Source: Polycladidibacter hongkongensis
Lineage (GTDB): Bacteria; Pseudomonadota; Alphaproteobacteria; Rhizobiales; Stappiaceae
Assembly (NCBI RefSeq): GCF_001561995.1
Contig: NZ_LLWC01000017.1
Span: forward strand, 124,001 to 188,000
Length of the DNA stretch: 64,000 nucleotides
Direction of reading: 5' to 3'
Shown: piece after piece, positions 34,584 through 43,780 of the stretch
Position numbering within the stretch: position 1 is the stretch's first letter
How the letters are laid out: the number at the start of each line of letters is the position of its first letter
The notes under the pieces: generated by a model
Database searches by the model: none
What the model saw: the letters and a program-made list of their open reading frames with translations, nothing else
Told to the model about the DNA's origin: nothing
Program-made: the position numbers and the translations under genes

Positions 34584-35954
34584 ATGGCAGAGGAAAAGGA
34601 CGACGAGCGCAACCGGTTTAGCGCCCGGCTTGGGCGTTATGCGCGTACGGGCGGCAACCTTGGTGGCATCGCAGCTAAAATGGCAGGCGCTAAACTGTTT
34701 GGCCTTGATATCAATAGCGCCAAGAATGCTAGTGAGCTTGCTGAAGCTCTGGGCGGCTTAAAGGGGCCTTTGATGAAAGTGGCACAAATGCTGGCCACGA
34801 TTCCCGATGCGGTGCCGCCTGAATATGCGGCTGAGTTAGCAGCGCTGCAGGCAGATGCGCCGCCAATGGGCTGGGCATTTGTAAAACGGCGTATGCGGGC
34901 GGAGCTGGGGGCAAACTGGCAAAGCAAGTTTGCCGAGTTTGACCATGAACCTTCTGCGGCGGCTTCGCTGGGGCAGGTGCACAAGGCAAGGCTGGAGGAT
35001 GGGACACGGCTGGCCTGTAAGCTTCAGTATCCGGATATGGACAGTGCTGTCGCGGCTGATCTTGCGCAAATGCGGCTGGCTCTTTCTATTCATAAGCGCA
35101 TTCAGAATGTGGTAGATACGAGCGAGATTGGCGAGGAGATTGCTGCCAGGCTTTACGAGGAACTGGATTACTCTCGCGAGGCGCGGAACATGAGCGCCTA
35201 TACAGAGATCTTCACACAGGACAGCGAGATAAACGTACCACAGCTAAATGAGGGGCTCTCAACGCGTCGGCTGCTTAGCATGGGCTGGCTTGAGGGCGCG
35301 AGGCTACTCTCATTCAAGGATGCGTCGCAGGATGTGCGCAATGATATCAGCCGCATCATGTTCAAGGCGTGGTGGATGCCGTTTTCCCGCTATGGGGTAA
35401 TTCATGGTGACCCGCATTTAGGCAACTATACGATTGCCGGACGTGAGGTTGGCGAGCTGCAGGTCAATCTATTGGATTATGGCTGTATTCGCATTTTTGA
35501 TTGTGCGTTTGTCGAGGGTGTTACGCAGCTATATTACGGCCTGCTGCATGGGGATGAAACGCAGGTTGTGGCGGCATATGAGGCTTGGGGTTTTGAGCAT
35601 CTTGATAAAGAGCTTATCGAGATATTGAATGTTTGGGCGCGGTTTATATATGGTCCGCTGCTTACAGACAGGGTTCGTGCGTTGGCCGAGGGTGTTTCTG
35701 CTGCTGCATATGGGCGTCAGGAGGCTTTTAAAGTGCACCAAGCCTTGAAGGCAAAAGGGCCTTTAAAGATACCACGGAGTTTTGTTTTTATGGATCGTGC
35801 AGCAATAGGACTAGGCGGCGTGTTTCTACATATGCGGGCGGAGCTGAATTTCTATCAGCTGTTTAATGATTTGCTGGAAGGGTTTGATGTGGCCAAACTG
35901 GCGCAACGGCAAGCAAACTTGCTTGCGGCAGCGGGGTTAGACGATCATGGTTAG
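34584..35954 (+). CDS. ABC1/UbiB-family atypical kinase
   Basis: A 456-residue member of the ABC1/AarF/COQ8 family of atypical kinases, linked to ubiquinone synthesis or lipid homeostasis. I use ATG 34584, which has CAGGAG 6 bases upstream, over the ATG at 34545. Family motifs: the KxGQ-like LKGPLMKVAQML, the Ala-rich loop AAASLGQVHKA, the Lys in ACKLQYP, the catalytic HGDPHLGNY and the metal-binding LLDYGCIR. It lacks C-terminal membrane helices seen in UbiB itself, so it is better called UbiB-like. No ubi operon is adjacent. Confidence 0.87.
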   Translation: MAEEKDDERNRFSARLGRYARTGGNLGGIAAKMAGAKLFGLDINSAKNASELAEALGGLKGPLMKVAQMLATIPDAVPPEYAAELAALQADAPPMGWAFVKRRMRAELGANWQSKFAEFDHEPSAAASLGQVHKARLEDGTRLACKLQYPDMDSAVAADLAQMRLALSIHKRIQNVVDTSEIGEEIAARLYEELDYSREARNMSAYTEIFTQDSEINVPQLNEGLSTRRLLSMGWLEGARLLSFKDASQDVRNDISRIMFKAWWMPFSRYGVIHGDPHLGNYTIAGREVGELQVNLLDYGCIRIFDCAFVEGVTQLYYGLLHGDETQVVAAYEAWGFEHLDKELIEILNVWARFIYGPLLTDRVRALAEGVSAAAYGRQEAFKVHQALKAKGPLKIPRSFVFMDRAAIGLGGVFLHMRAELNFYQLFNDLLEGFDVAKLAQRQANLLAAAGLDDHG

Positions 35955-36050
35955 GGGCGAAATGTAGGTGTTTTTACGTTTATTGCATTGCTAGTTCTCA
36001 GGGTTGTTGTTAAGTTTCGGAAAATTCATTGTGTGTTGAAGAGGGAACGC

Positions 36051-36335
36051 ATGAGCGACGGGGCTGTTTCAGTAATGGATTACGACGAGCACAATCGTAC
36101 GTATAATGGCTTTATCAATTTCTCAAAGGCCGGGACAATTACTTTGCTGACCATTGTGCTGTGTCTTGCAATGGTTGGTTTTGGGGGCGGCGGCGGCAAG
36201 GTTGCTGCGGTTGTGTTCACTTTGCTTAGCATTGTTGGTTTGGGTATTGGGATGGCGTCTGGTGACAAAGCGCATCGCGCGCCTGGCGCAGTGTTTTTGC
36301 TGGCCGGGTTAACAACCTTGGTATTGGTCTCCTAG
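36051..36335 (+). CDS. Aa3-type cytochrome c oxidase subunit IV-like membrane protein
   Basis: A 94-residue protein. I start at ATG 36051 (GAGGG 7 bases upstream). The segment MDYDEHNRTYNGFINFSKAGTI is the signature of the small bacterial aa3-type cytochrome oxidase subunit IV. Three short hydrophobic stretches follow (about 28-42, 48-64 and 74-92), more than the single helix of the canonical subunit. No cox structural genes are in the window, so the assignment rests on the N-terminal motif. Closed by a good terminator. Confidence 0.72.
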   Translation: MSDGAVSVMDYDEHNRTYNGFINFSKAGTITLLTIVLCLAMVGFGGGGGKVAAVVFTLLSIVGLGIGMASGDKAHRAPGAVFLLAGLTTLVLVS

Positions 36336-36359
36336 GTTTCATTGGAGACAGAGCTTTGA

Positions 36360-36391
36360 AGCCGTGGTACCTGATGGGCCACGGCTTTTTT
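36360..36391 (+). terminator. Intrinsic terminator after the subunit IV-like gene
   Basis: AGCCGTGG (36360-36367) pairs with CCACGGCT (36379-36386), followed by six T. Confidence 0.86.
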
Positions 36392-36414
36392 GTTGCTACT
36401 ATTGGGTGCCTCTG

Positions 36415-37305
36415 GTGAAAATCCGACTACTTGTTGTGATTTCTCTAATTCTTTGTGCTGCTTGTGCGAGAGCTTGGGCTGCTGATGCGTTTCGCCCCTA
36501 CAAGGATGCGTTGTTCGCCTATCCTGAGATCCGAGCTTTATCGAACAGCGGCGCTTTCTTGGAAGTCGGTTATGATATTCAGAGGGATCTGCGGGATCGT
36601 GATGCAATTGATGAAAAGCGCGTGCATGGAGAATACGTCTCCCTACGGCCCAACTGGGCGCAGCGCCGGGTGACGCTGCCTTTTTCTGGTGGGCGTAGTG
36701 AGCATCTTCGGATTGGAGATGTGGAGCGCACGACGAAAGCTCTGATTGTTTACCTGCATGGTAAAGGCGGAAATGCCGCGCAAGGTATGAATGATTACAG
36801 CTTTGGGGGTAACTTTAATCGGCTAAAAAACCTGAGTTATCGCAACGATGTGGTCTATGCGAGTTTAAGCCTGATCGATTTCGATGATGTGGGCGCTGCG
36901 CAAGTGCTCGATCTCATTGCATATTATCGCCAAGGGAGGCCGGCTCTTCGTGTGGTTCTCGCCTGCGGATCAATGGGAAGTCTTGTTTGCTACCGCTTGG
37001 CAAAGGATGAGGAAAGCGCTGAGCTGTTAGACGGGTTGGTTATGCTTGGCGGGGCGATTGATCCCACTTTTGCCGATAGTGCGGCGGCGGCGCGTCGTGT
37101 ACCTGTATTTTTTGCGCATGGCAGTGCAGATCGCGCCTACTCAGCGGCATCGCAAGTTTCAGCTTTCGAGAGCTTACTGGAGCAGCAGCCGGATTATCCG
37201 GCGCGGTTCGTTCTTTTCCATAGCGGAAGCCACGGAACGCCAATCAGAATGATTGATTGGCGTTTGAGCCTTAATTGGTTGTTTACGCGGTTTCCCAAGC
37301 GCTAG
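36415..37305 (+). CDS. Secreted alpha/beta hydrolase
   Basis: A 296-residue protein. I start at GTG 36415; the upstream in-frame ATG at 36364 lies within the preceding terminator. A signal peptide (IRLLVVISLILCAACARAWA) is followed by an alpha/beta hydrolase fold. The oxyanion strand is IVYLHGKGGN, the nucleophile elbow is ACGSMGSLV, an acidic residue occurs in HGSADRAY and the His in HSGSHGTPI. The substrate is unknown; a periplasmic esterase role is inferred. The stop codon overlaps the convergent TPR gene's stop by four bases at a GCTAGC palindrome. Confidence 0.78.
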   Translation: MKIRLLVVISLILCAACARAWAADAFRPYKDALFAYPEIRALSNSGAFLEVGYDIQRDLRDRDAIDEKRVHGEYVSLRPNWAQRRVTLPFSGGRSEHLRIGDVERTTKALIVYLHGKGGNAAQGMNDYSFGGNFNRLKNLSYRNDVVYASLSLIDFDDVGAAQVLDLIAYYRQGRPALRVVLACGSMGSLVCYRLAKDEESAELLDGLVMLGGAIDPTFADSAAAARRVPVFFAHGSADRAYSAASQVSAFESLLEQQPDYPARFVLFHSGSHGTPIRMIDWRLSLNWLFTRFPKR

Positions 37306-38180
37306 CTGGCATCGCGCTCAACTTGAACGGCGGGTCTGCCCTGATTGAGCCGAGCCAAGCCGTCACGGGCTATCTGATTGCTTCGATCATAACCAACAGC
37401 GCGATTGTAAGACTTTCTTGCGTTCTTACGTTCGCCAAGCTGTTCTTCAGCTAACCCCTTGTTTGCCCATGCTGGTGCAAGGCGGCTGTTTAGCGCCAGT
37501 GCGGCATTCAAATCTTTGAGGGCGGACTTGGCATCGCCACGCTTTAGGTAGAGGACACCGCGTGCCAAGAGTGGAGAATAGGCCCGGGAGTTGTAACCAA
37601 TTGCAGATGAGAAATCGTTTAGTGCTGCTTGATCTAGACCCTGCGCTTGGTAGATCAGTCCGCGGTTATGATAGGCGCGTGCGTCGCCAGAGTTTAAGCG
37701 AATGACAGCGTTAAAATCGCGCAGCGCTGCGTTATACTGGCCGAGCGATCGGTAAGTGTTGCCGCGGCCATTAAGGGCAACAGTGTAATCCTTATTTATC
37801 AGCAAGGCGCTGGTATAATCTGCCAAGGCTTCTTGCGGCTTGTTCAGGCGTCTGTAGACCAATGCACGATTCGCGTATGCCTGATACGAGCGGGGATTAA
37901 TTTGCAGAGCCGTATTAAAATCAACTAGGGCATCATCCAATCGTCCCGCCTTTGCATAGGCGATGCCGCGGGTGTTGTAGGCATTGGGATCTTGCGGGGC
38001 GGCTTCTACCACCTGTGAAAGCGAGTTCAGATTGGCCGCAGAGCCTACTGCCTTGTCGACCGGCGTGTTTGGGTAACCAACGCGACTGGTTTGGCAGGCA
38101 GCAAGCAGAGCGCCGATCGCAAAAACAGCAAGAATGCGCAGCAACGCAGTGGAGCACAGTGTGGTCGCAGATTGCAGCAT
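37302..38180 (-). CDS. TPR-repeat lipoprotein
   Basis: A 292-residue protein with a lipoprotein signal (LAVFAIGALLAACQTS, with Cys at the lipobox) and six or so TPR units from about residue 60 to 270 (for example NAYNTRGIAYAKAGRLDDAL and YQAYANRALVYRRLNKPQEAL). It resembles NlpI-like periplasmic scaffolds that bring peptidoglycan hydrolases or proteases together. That function is inferred from architecture. Stop codons overlap with the convergent hydrolase gene. The upstream gap contains the rpsU terminator. Confidence 0.87.
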   Translation of the reverse strand: MLQSATTLCSTALLRILAVFAIGALLAACQTSRVGYPNTPVDKAVGSAANLNSLSQVVEAAPQDPNAYNTRGIAYAKAGRLDDALVDFNTALQINPRSYQAYANRALVYRRLNKPQEALADYTSALLINKDYTVALNGRGNTYRSLGQYNAALRDFNAVIRLNSGDARAYHNRGLIYQAQGLDQAALNDFSSAIGYNSRAYSPLLARGVLYLKRGDAKSALKDLNAALALNSRLAPAWANKGLAEEQLGERKNARKSYNRAVGYDRSNQIARDGLARLNQGRPAVQVERDAS

Positions 38181-38285
38181 GCAAATATTCCCCGAATAAC
38201 CGTCGTGTTGGTTTCAGCCAATGAGTTGAGTAAAAAGTGATTTGCGTCTTATCGCAAGACGTGATTGCCTCAACCTTTCGCGAGA

Positions 38286-38323
38286 CAAAAAAACGGACCA
38301 GCCGCTATTCACGGCCAGTCCGT
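38286..38323 (-). terminator. Terminator of rpsU
   Basis: Read leftward, a 12-bp stem (38312-38323 with 38293-38304, two G-U pairs) is followed by seven T (complement of 38287-38293). It lies about 50 bases after the rpsU stop codon. Confidence 0.88.
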
Positions 38324-38374
38324 TTAATTTGCTTTATCAGCAGGACTTGCAGGTTTCATCCTGCTGCCCGCGAT

Positions 38375-38599
38375 TTAGCGGCGGCCTTTACCGATCAGCA
38401 GACCTTCGCGCTGCGCACGCTTGCGAGCAAGCTTGCGGGTGCGGCGAATTGCTTCTGCTTTTTCACGAGCCTTCTTTTCAGATGGCTTTTCGTAGTGGCC
38501 ACGAAGCTTCATTTCACGGAAGATGCCTTCACGTTGCATCTTTTTCTTCAGCGCTTTGAGCGCCTGATCGACGTTATTATCGCGAACGAGAACCTGCAC
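38375..38599 (-). CDS. rpsU: 30S ribosomal protein S21
   Basis: A 74-residue, very basic protein starting with [23 protein letters not shown], and ending GLLIGKGRR. These are clear S21 features, with the Arg/Lys-rich C-terminal helix. The ribosome site is AAGGG about 8 bases upstream. The leader carries a small perfect hairpin. Nothing else is in the operon. Confidence 0.95.
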   Translation of the reverse strand: MQVLVRDNNVDQALKALKKKMQREGIFREMKLRGHYEKPSEKKAREKAEAIRRTRKLARKRAQREGLLIGKGRR

Positions 38600-38623
38600 G
38601 CGCTATCCCTTACCTTTCAGCAA

Positions 38624-38640
38624 CCTGCCAAAATGGCAGG
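38624..38640 (-). promoter_or_regulatory. Perfect hairpin in the rpsU leader
   Basis: CCTGCCA (38624-38630) and TGGCAGG (38634-38640) form a 7-bp stem with a 3-base loop, about 25 bases upstream of the rpsU GTG. There is no T run, so it is not a terminator; a translational control or mRNA-stability role is possible. Confidence 0.4.
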
Positions 38641-38823
38641 ATGATAAATGCTAGATTGATGAATTCCGCGGCCCACAAAGTGCTCTCCCTAGAGGGCACT
38701 CATGCTGCGTGTCGCGTCTTGACGGGGTTCCTAGCAGAATGCTTCTGGGATGTCCACTGCCTTTGCCGAGATTCTGGGGTATTGGCGTAATTGTTGTCTA
38801 GCCTCTTGCCAATAAACGATCTG

Positions 38824-39297
38824 TTAAGTGTAGCTGAGTGGGAGAGTTGTGGTGTTTTTTATTTCTTCCATCACAAAACTGGAAGAAACATCAGAGAGTG
38901 AAACGCGAGAAATTAAGGACTTATAAAGATTATCGTAGGCGCGCATGTCTGGAATCACTGCATGCAGGATGTAATCAACATTACCGGTCATGCGGAAGAT
39001 TCCGGTGATCTCGGGAATCGCGCTCACGGCGCGTTGGAACTCGTCAAACCATTCTAATGAGTGCGTGTCTGTCGAGATGGTGATGAAGACTGAAAGCCCC
39101 AGATTCAGTTTGTCCTTATTCAAGATCGCCACGCGGCGATCTATATAGCCATCTTGCTCAAGTTTTGTCAGGCGTCGCCACAGCGCGTTACGGGAAAGAG
39201 AAACCTTTTGCCCCAGTTCAGTGAGGGACTGTGTGGAATCCAGTTGGAGCTGCATTAGCAGTTTGCGATCTATTTCATCTAACGTATGTTCTGCCAT
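38824..39297 (-). CDS. Lrp/AsnC family transcription regulator
   Basis: A 157-residue regulator with an N-terminal winged helix-turn-helix (about 8-60: LDEIDRKLLMQLQLDSTQSL, SLSRNALWRRLTKLEQDGYI). Its C-terminal RAM domain (about 68-150: LSVFITISTDTH, GIFRMTGNVDYILHAVIPDM) binds amino acids and drives oligomerisation. It is divergent from the small DUF6356 gene across 120 bases, so it may control that gene or itself. The ligand cannot be told. Confidence 0.93.
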   Translation of the reverse strand: MAEHTLDEIDRKLLMQLQLDSTQSLTELGQKVSLSRNALWRRLTKLEQDGYIDRRVAILNKDKLNLGLSVFITISTDTHSLEWFDEFQRAVSAIPEITGIFRMTGNVDYILHAVIPDMRAYDNLYKSLISRVSLSDVSSSFVMEEIKNTTTLPLSYT

Positions 39298-39417
39298 TTA
39301 ATAAAACCTTGGGACGAATGTTTTGTATGATTAGCAAGTCCTGTGAAATTTGGGAAGACGTTTGTTGAGCCACTTTCTATCCTAGGTGACGTAAGGTTGA
39401 ATACGTAGGAGGGAACG

Positions 39418-39672
39418 ATGGCTGGAATTTCAAAGGCGTTTACCGAGCATCCGCAGAGTGTTGGCGAGACCTATCTGGAACATGCGGCGTTTGCCGGAAA
39501 AACCGGCTTTGTGCTAATCGGCGCGGGACTGGCGGCGCTCATGCATGGATTGTTTCCATTTATGTTCGAGCGTACGGCGAGCGAAATAATTCTGAAGCTC
39601 GCAGGACGCTTCAAGAATCGCGGGCGCAGTGAAGAGGATGCAATGAAGCTCATGGGCGAGGCTGCCGAATAG
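39418..39672 (+). CDS. DUF6356-like small membrane protein
   Basis: An 84-residue protein with a strong ribosome site (AGGAGGG, 6 bases upstream). It reads FTEHPQSVGETYLEHAAFAG, then one hydrophobic helix (GFVLIGAGLAALMHGLFPFMF) and a charged C-terminal helix (RTASEIILKLAGRF). This matches the small DUF6356-type family found in alphaproteobacteria. The function is unknown. Divergence from the Lrp-type regulator suggests regulated expression. Confidence 0.82.
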   Translation: MAGISKAFTEHPQSVGETYLEHAAFAGKTGFVLIGAGLAALMHGLFPFMFERTASEIILKLAGRFKNRGRSEEDAMKLMGEAAE

Positions 39673-39783
39673 CAATGCGTTGGCGCGGCCATTTACATGA
39701 TTGTTGAGCATTGTTGCTGTTCTCAAGCTTGTGGTTGCGTGATATCTAATTGTTTTCTCTAGCTTGGTAGATTTGGATTTATA

Positions 39784-40596
39784 ATGTGCAGGTGGCTCGC
39801 GTATTCCGGTGAGGCGATCTATTTAGAAGAGATCGTCTCCCGCCCTGAAAACTCACTCGTATCGCAGTCGCTCCACTGCTCTGAAGGCAAGGTAGATACC
39901 AACGGCGACGGATTTGGTATCGGCTGGTATGGCGAGAAGGTCGAGCCGGGTGTTTACCGGGAGACCCATCCGGCGTGGGGAGATGAGAATCTGCAGGATT
40001 TTTGCCGTCTTGTGCAATCTCCGTTGTTTTTCGCTCATGTTCGGGCGTCAACCGGCACGCCGACAACACGGGAGAACTGTCACCCTTTCCGCGTTGGATC
40101 GACGATGTTCATGCACAACGGGCAAATTGGCGATTACCAGAAAGTGCGCCGCGAAGTAGAAATGCTGATCGAAGATGATCTCTATGGTTTTCGCAAGGGT
40201 ACAACGGACAGTGAGGCAATCTTCCTTGGTCTCTTAAGCTACGGCTTCCGCAGGGATGCGATTGCGGCAACGAATGCTTATCTGCGCGATCTTATTGCGA
40301 TTATGACTCGTCGCGATATTAAAAAACCGCTCAGAATTGGCGCGGCGGCTAGCGATGGTAAGCGTATTTTCGTCCTGCGTTACTCTACAGATGCGCGGGT
40401 GCCAAGCCTTTACTATCGGCAGACAAATGGCGGGGTAACGATTGTTTCAGAGCCTCTGGATGCCGTCAGTCAGGATTGGGTGCAAGTGCCAGATGCTCAC
40501 GTTACGGTATTTGAAGAAGGGAAGCTGTGTAGCTCTACACCGATCTGTGTTAAAGGGGCACTAGACAAACGCCCTGAACTCTGCGAAATTGCCTAG
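39784..40596 (+). CDS. Class II glutamine amidotransferase (YafJ/EgtC-like)
   Basis: A 270-residue Ntn-type amidotransferase. After Met removal the N-terminal nucleophile is Cys2 (MCRWLAYSGEAIYL). The glutaminase motifs DGFGIGWYG, FAHVRASTGTP and NCHPFRVGSTMFMHNGQIGD are intact, so it should hydrolyse glutamine or a gamma-glutamyl bond. The closest known types are YafJ and the ergothioneine enzyme EgtC; there is no egt gene here, so the substrate is open. Confidence 0.9.
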   Translation: MCRWLAYSGEAIYLEEIVSRPENSLVSQSLHCSEGKVDTNGDGFGIGWYGEKVEPGVYRETHPAWGDENLQDFCRLVQSPLFFAHVRASTGTPTTRENCHPFRVGSTMFMHNGQIGDYQKVRREVEMLIEDDLYGFRKGTTDSEAIFLGLLSYGFRRDAIAATNAYLRDLIAIMTRRDIKKPLRIGAAASDGKRIFVLRYSTDARVPSLYYRQTNGGVTIVSEPLDAVSQDWVQVPDAHVTVFEEGKLCSSTPICVKGALDKRPELCEIA

Positions 40597-40681
40597 CCTT
40601 TAATCGCAGTGAGCGCGCATACAATCTGCGCCGCCTCCAAACCATGTGGCCCGCTGCATTTCTTAACTTCAGGAGAAGAGA

Positions 40682-42073
40682 ATGACGCAGGGTGCCAACA
40701 CCGGCGCAGGCGGTGCTTTCCCTATTTGGCGCAAGGAAGTTCGCTCCACCCTAGTTTTGGGTGTGCCGCTTATCGGCGCGCAAATGGCGCAGATGGCTAT
40801 CAATTTTACCGATACGCTGATGATCGGCTGGCTTGGAGCTACCGAGCTGGCGGCGTCGGTTATTGCATTGCAACTGTTCTTTATCGTGTTTCTTGCAGGA
40901 CTTGGTGTTCTGCAAGCAGTCATGCCGCTAGCCTCGCGCGCTGTGGGGCAAAATGATGTGCGCGGTGTTCGCCGTGTATCGCGCATGGGTATCTGGGTTT
41001 CTCTGATTTACTCCAGTGTGGCGATGGTTGTGCTGTGGGAATCTGAGCGGATTTTCCTCATGCTCGGGCAGGATGCGGATGTGTCGCGCATCGGCGCTGA
41101 ATATCTGCGCATTGTGCAATGGTCGATGTATCCCGGCCTTTTGGTGATTGCGATCCGCTGTTTCTTGACCAGTATTGAGCGTGCTGGCGTTGTCTTGTGG
41201 GCGACGGTCATTAGTGCAGTGCTAAATGCAGTCCTCGATTACCTGCTGATTTTCGGTCACTACGGTTTTCCGGAGCTCGGGATCCTAGGCGCTGGTATCG
41301 CTTCGGTTGGTACTGCCTTCTGCTCAGCGGCGATATTGATTGCTTATGTTTATATCGATCCACGCTCGCGGACCTATGAAATTTTTGTCCGCATCTGGCG
41401 TGCGGATTGGGAGGCTTTCTTTGAGATCTGGCGTTTGGGCTGGGCAATCTCGCTGACGATTGTGTCCGAGGTTGGTATGTTTGTTGCAGCTGCCTTTATG
41501 ATGGGGTGGATCGGTAAGTTAGAGTTGGCGGCGCATGGTATTGCGGCGCAGCTTTCGGGCATTGCGTTTATGATTCCTCTTGGGTTCTCACAGGCGTGTG
41601 TTGTGCGTGTGGGGCAGGCTGTTGGGAGGCAGGATGCGGATGCCGTTGGTCGTTCTGGCTGGGTTGCGATTGTGCTTTCCGCAGTTATCGCCATCTTCGG
41701 CGCGATCCTGTTTGTGGTCACACCGGAGCCGCTTATCTCGGTCTATCTTGACCATGCAAATGCGGAATCTGCCACTGTGGTAGCTCTCGCGATCCCTATG
41801 GTGTTTGTCGCTGCTGTTTATATGGTTTTCGATAGCATTCAGGCTGTGGGTGCAGGTGTGCTGCGCGGTATGTCGGACACACGCGTACCTATGCTTATTG
41901 CAATCATGGGTTACTGGGTTGTCGGCATTGGTTTGTCTTATGTCTTGGCCTTCAAGGCGGACTGGGGCCCTGTGGGCATCTGGTGGGGACTGGCCAGCGG
42001 GCTGGCGTTCTGCAGCGTGATGTTCTTGTGGCGCTTTCACCGGCGCGATCAGCTGGGGCTGATGGCAAGTTAA
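40682..42073 (+). CDS. MATE family multidrug efflux transporter
   Basis: A 463-residue inner-membrane antiporter with 12 predicted helices in two halves. Family motifs include LGVPLIGAQMAQMAINFTDTL near the start, the PLASRAVGQNDVRGV segment and the repeat ACVVRVGQAVGRQDADAVG in the second half. NorM-like members export cationic drugs in exchange for Na+ or H+. The ribosome site AGGAG is 6 bases upstream. A bidirectional terminator separates it from purK. Confidence 0.92.
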   Translation: MTQGANTGAGGAFPIWRKEVRSTLVLGVPLIGAQMAQMAINFTDTLMIGWLGATELAASVIALQLFFIVFLAGLGVLQAVMPLASRAVGQNDVRGVRRVSRMGIWVSLIYSSVAMVVLWESERIFLMLGQDADVSRIGAEYLRIVQWSMYPGLLVIAIRCFLTSIERAGVVLWATVISAVLNAVLDYLLIFGHYGFPELGILGAGIASVGTAFCSAAILIAYVYIDPRSRTYEIFVRIWRADWEAFFEIWRLGWAISLTIVSEVGMFVAAAFMMGWIGKLELAAHGIAAQLSGIAFMIPLGFSQACVVRVGQAVGRQDADAVGRSGWVAIVLSAVIAIFGAILFVVTPEPLISVYLDHANAESATVVALAIPMVFVAAVYMVFDSIQAVGAGVLRGMSDTRVPMLIAIMGYWVVGIGLSYVLAFKADWGPVGIWWGLASGLAFCSVMFLWRFHRRDQLGLMAS

Positions 42074-42078
42074 AAAGC

Positions 42079-42104
42079 AAGGGGCGGCATCGAGCCGCCC
42101 TTTT
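42079..42104 (+). terminator. Bidirectional terminator between the MATE gene and purK
   Basis: GGGCGGC (42082-42088) pairs with GCCGCCC (42094-42100), followed by TTTT on the plus strand. The leftward transcript continues into a CTTGCTTTTT tract. Confidence 0.84.
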
Positions 42105-42108
42105 CTGT

Positions 42109-43209
42109 TTATTCAAGGTTACCGAGGGGATGTAGGTGATTTACATGTCCCATCTTTCGGCCGGTACGTACCTCCGCCTTCCCATAGAGGGTTAGGCGAG
42201 CATTCGCAGTGGCCAGTACCTTGCGGTAGGACTGCGCCTCATCACCCAGAAGGTTTTCCATGGTGACATCATGTGTGCGTTGTGTCGAGCCAAGTGGCCA
42301 GCCAGCGACAGCGCGCATGTGCTGTTCAAATTGCGAGGTGAAGGCGGCATCTTCTGTCCAATGGCCAGAGTTGTGCACGCGCGGGGCAATTTCATTGACC
42401 AGCAGGTGAGGGCCAGTATCCCCTTCAACAAGGAACAGCTCTACTCCGAGTACACCAATATAGCCAAGTGAGGTGCTGATGCTTTCCGCGATTCGGCGGG
42501 CCTCTTCGCGTATGGTTTTGGATAGACCAGCCGGTACGGTTGAGCTTTTTAGTATATGGTTTTCGTGTAGGTTGCGCGCGGCCTCATAACTGAGAACTTG
42601 ACCGCCAACCGCACGAGCCGTGATGACGGATAGCTCCGCGGTGAAATCGATTAACCCCTCAAGGATGGCGGGTTGGTTGCCCAGTTTTGCGAATGCGCCT
42701 TTGGCATCTTCGGGCTTGCGCAGCATAAGTTGCCCTTTGCCGTCATAGCCAAAACGGCGTGTTTTCAAAACACCTTTGCCTTGGAAGGCGGCAAGAGCCT
42801 CTTCCAGCTGTTGTTGGCTATCAACTTTAGCAAACGGAGCGGTTGGAGTGCCTGCCTCTTGTGTCAAAAAAGTCTTTTCCGTCAGACGATCTTGTGAGAC
42901 GTGCAGCGCATTTGATCCGGGGTGGACGGGCACGCGTGCTTGCAAAAAGGCGGCGGTGGGGGCAGGGACGTTTTCAAATTCGTAGGTGACGACCGAAACC
43001 CGCTCCGCAAAGCGCTCTAAGGCTTTCTCGTCTTCATAGGCGGCAATCGTGTGGGCATCGCTCACCTGAAAGGCTGGGGAGTTTTCTTCCGGTGCATAAA
43101 TGTGGGTTTTTAGTCCTAGGCGTGCCGCGGCAGTGCTGAGCATGCGGGCGAGCTGGCCGCCGCCGAGAATGCCAATGGTGTCACCAGGGTGAAGGCTGAA
43201 TTGCGACAT
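42109..43209 (-). CDS. purK: 5-(carboxyamino)imidazole ribonucleotide synthase
   Basis: ATP-grasp enzyme that carboxylates AIR to N5-CAIR using bicarbonate, the first of the two purEK steps. The 366-residue length fits. The N-terminal GDTIGILGGGQLARML, the ATP-grasp loop KTRRFGYDGKGQ and the metal-binding VNEIAPRVHNSGHWTEDA are visible. It starts 30 bases after purE on the same strand, forming the usual purEK operon. Confidence 0.96.
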   Translation of the reverse strand: MSQFSLHPGDTIGILGGGQLARMLSTAAARLGLKTHIYAPEENSPAFQVSDAHTIAAYEDEKALERFAERVSVVTYEFENVPAPTAAFLQARVPVHPGSNALHVSQDRLTEKTFLTQEAGTPTAPFAKVDSQQQLEEALAAFQGKGVLKTRRFGYDGKGQLMLRKPEDAKGAFAKLGNQPAILEGLIDFTAELSVITARAVGGQVLSYEAARNLHENHILKSSTVPAGLSKTIREEARRIAESISTSLGYIGVLGVELFLVEGDTGPHLLVNEIAPRVHNSGHWTEDAAFTSQFEQHMRAVAGWPLGSTQRTHDVTMENLLGDEAQSYRKVLATANARLTLYGKAEVRTGRKMGHVNHLHPLGNLE

Positions 43210-43239
43210 ATCTTTTGTGCTCTTGCGTTTTGCTGGGCT

Positions 43240-43731
43240 TTAAACGGGGCGCTGTGCGACAGCGTTGGTGTGTGCTTCGCGGTATGCATCCAACGCCTTG
43301 GCTATTTCTTCATCATGAAGGGCCAGAACAGCGGCAGCCATGAGGGCGGCGTTTGTCGCCCCGGCGTTACCAATGGCCAAAGTGCCAACGGGGATGCCCG
43401 CGGGCATTTGCACGATAGAGAGCAAGCTGTCTTCGCCGCTGAGGGCTTTGGATTGAACCGGGACACCAAAGACAGGCAGAGGCGTCATAGCTGCGGTCAT
43501 GCCCGGCAGGTGCGCGGCGCCGCCCGCGCCTGCGATAATCACGTGGAAGCCCTCTGCCTTGGCATTTTTTGCAAATTCTACCATACGGTCTGGCGTGCGA
43601 TGGGCTGAAATAATGCGGACATCGTAGGCCACCCCGAGCTCTTCAAGAGTATCGGCGGCGTTTTTCATTGTTGGCCAATCGGATTGGCTTCCCATAATGA
43701 TCGCGATTTTCGGGGTGTCAGTAGCGGTCAT
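43240..43731 (-). CDS. purE: N5-CAIR mutase
   Basis: Rearranges N5-CAIR to CAIR. I start at ATG 43731, which gives a 163-residue protein of normal length; the open frame extends 19 codons further into the leader. Motifs [34 protein letters not shown] and [11 protein letters not shown] are complete, with the catalytic His in SAHRTP. It is the first gene of purEK. A long hairpin sits in its leader. Confidence 0.96.
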   Translation of the reverse strand: MTATDTPKIAIIMGSQSDWPTMKNAADTLEELGVAYDVRIISAHRTPDRMVEFAKNAKAEGFHVIIAGAGGAAHLPGMTAAMTPLPVFGVPVQSKALSGEDSLLSIVQMPAGIPVGTLAIGNAGATNAALMAAAVLALHDEEIAKALDAYREAHTNAVAQRPV

Positions 43732-43780
43732 TGTTTGCTCTTCGGCTGGAGTTGTTAGGCGCGTGATTGGCGTGTTGTTT

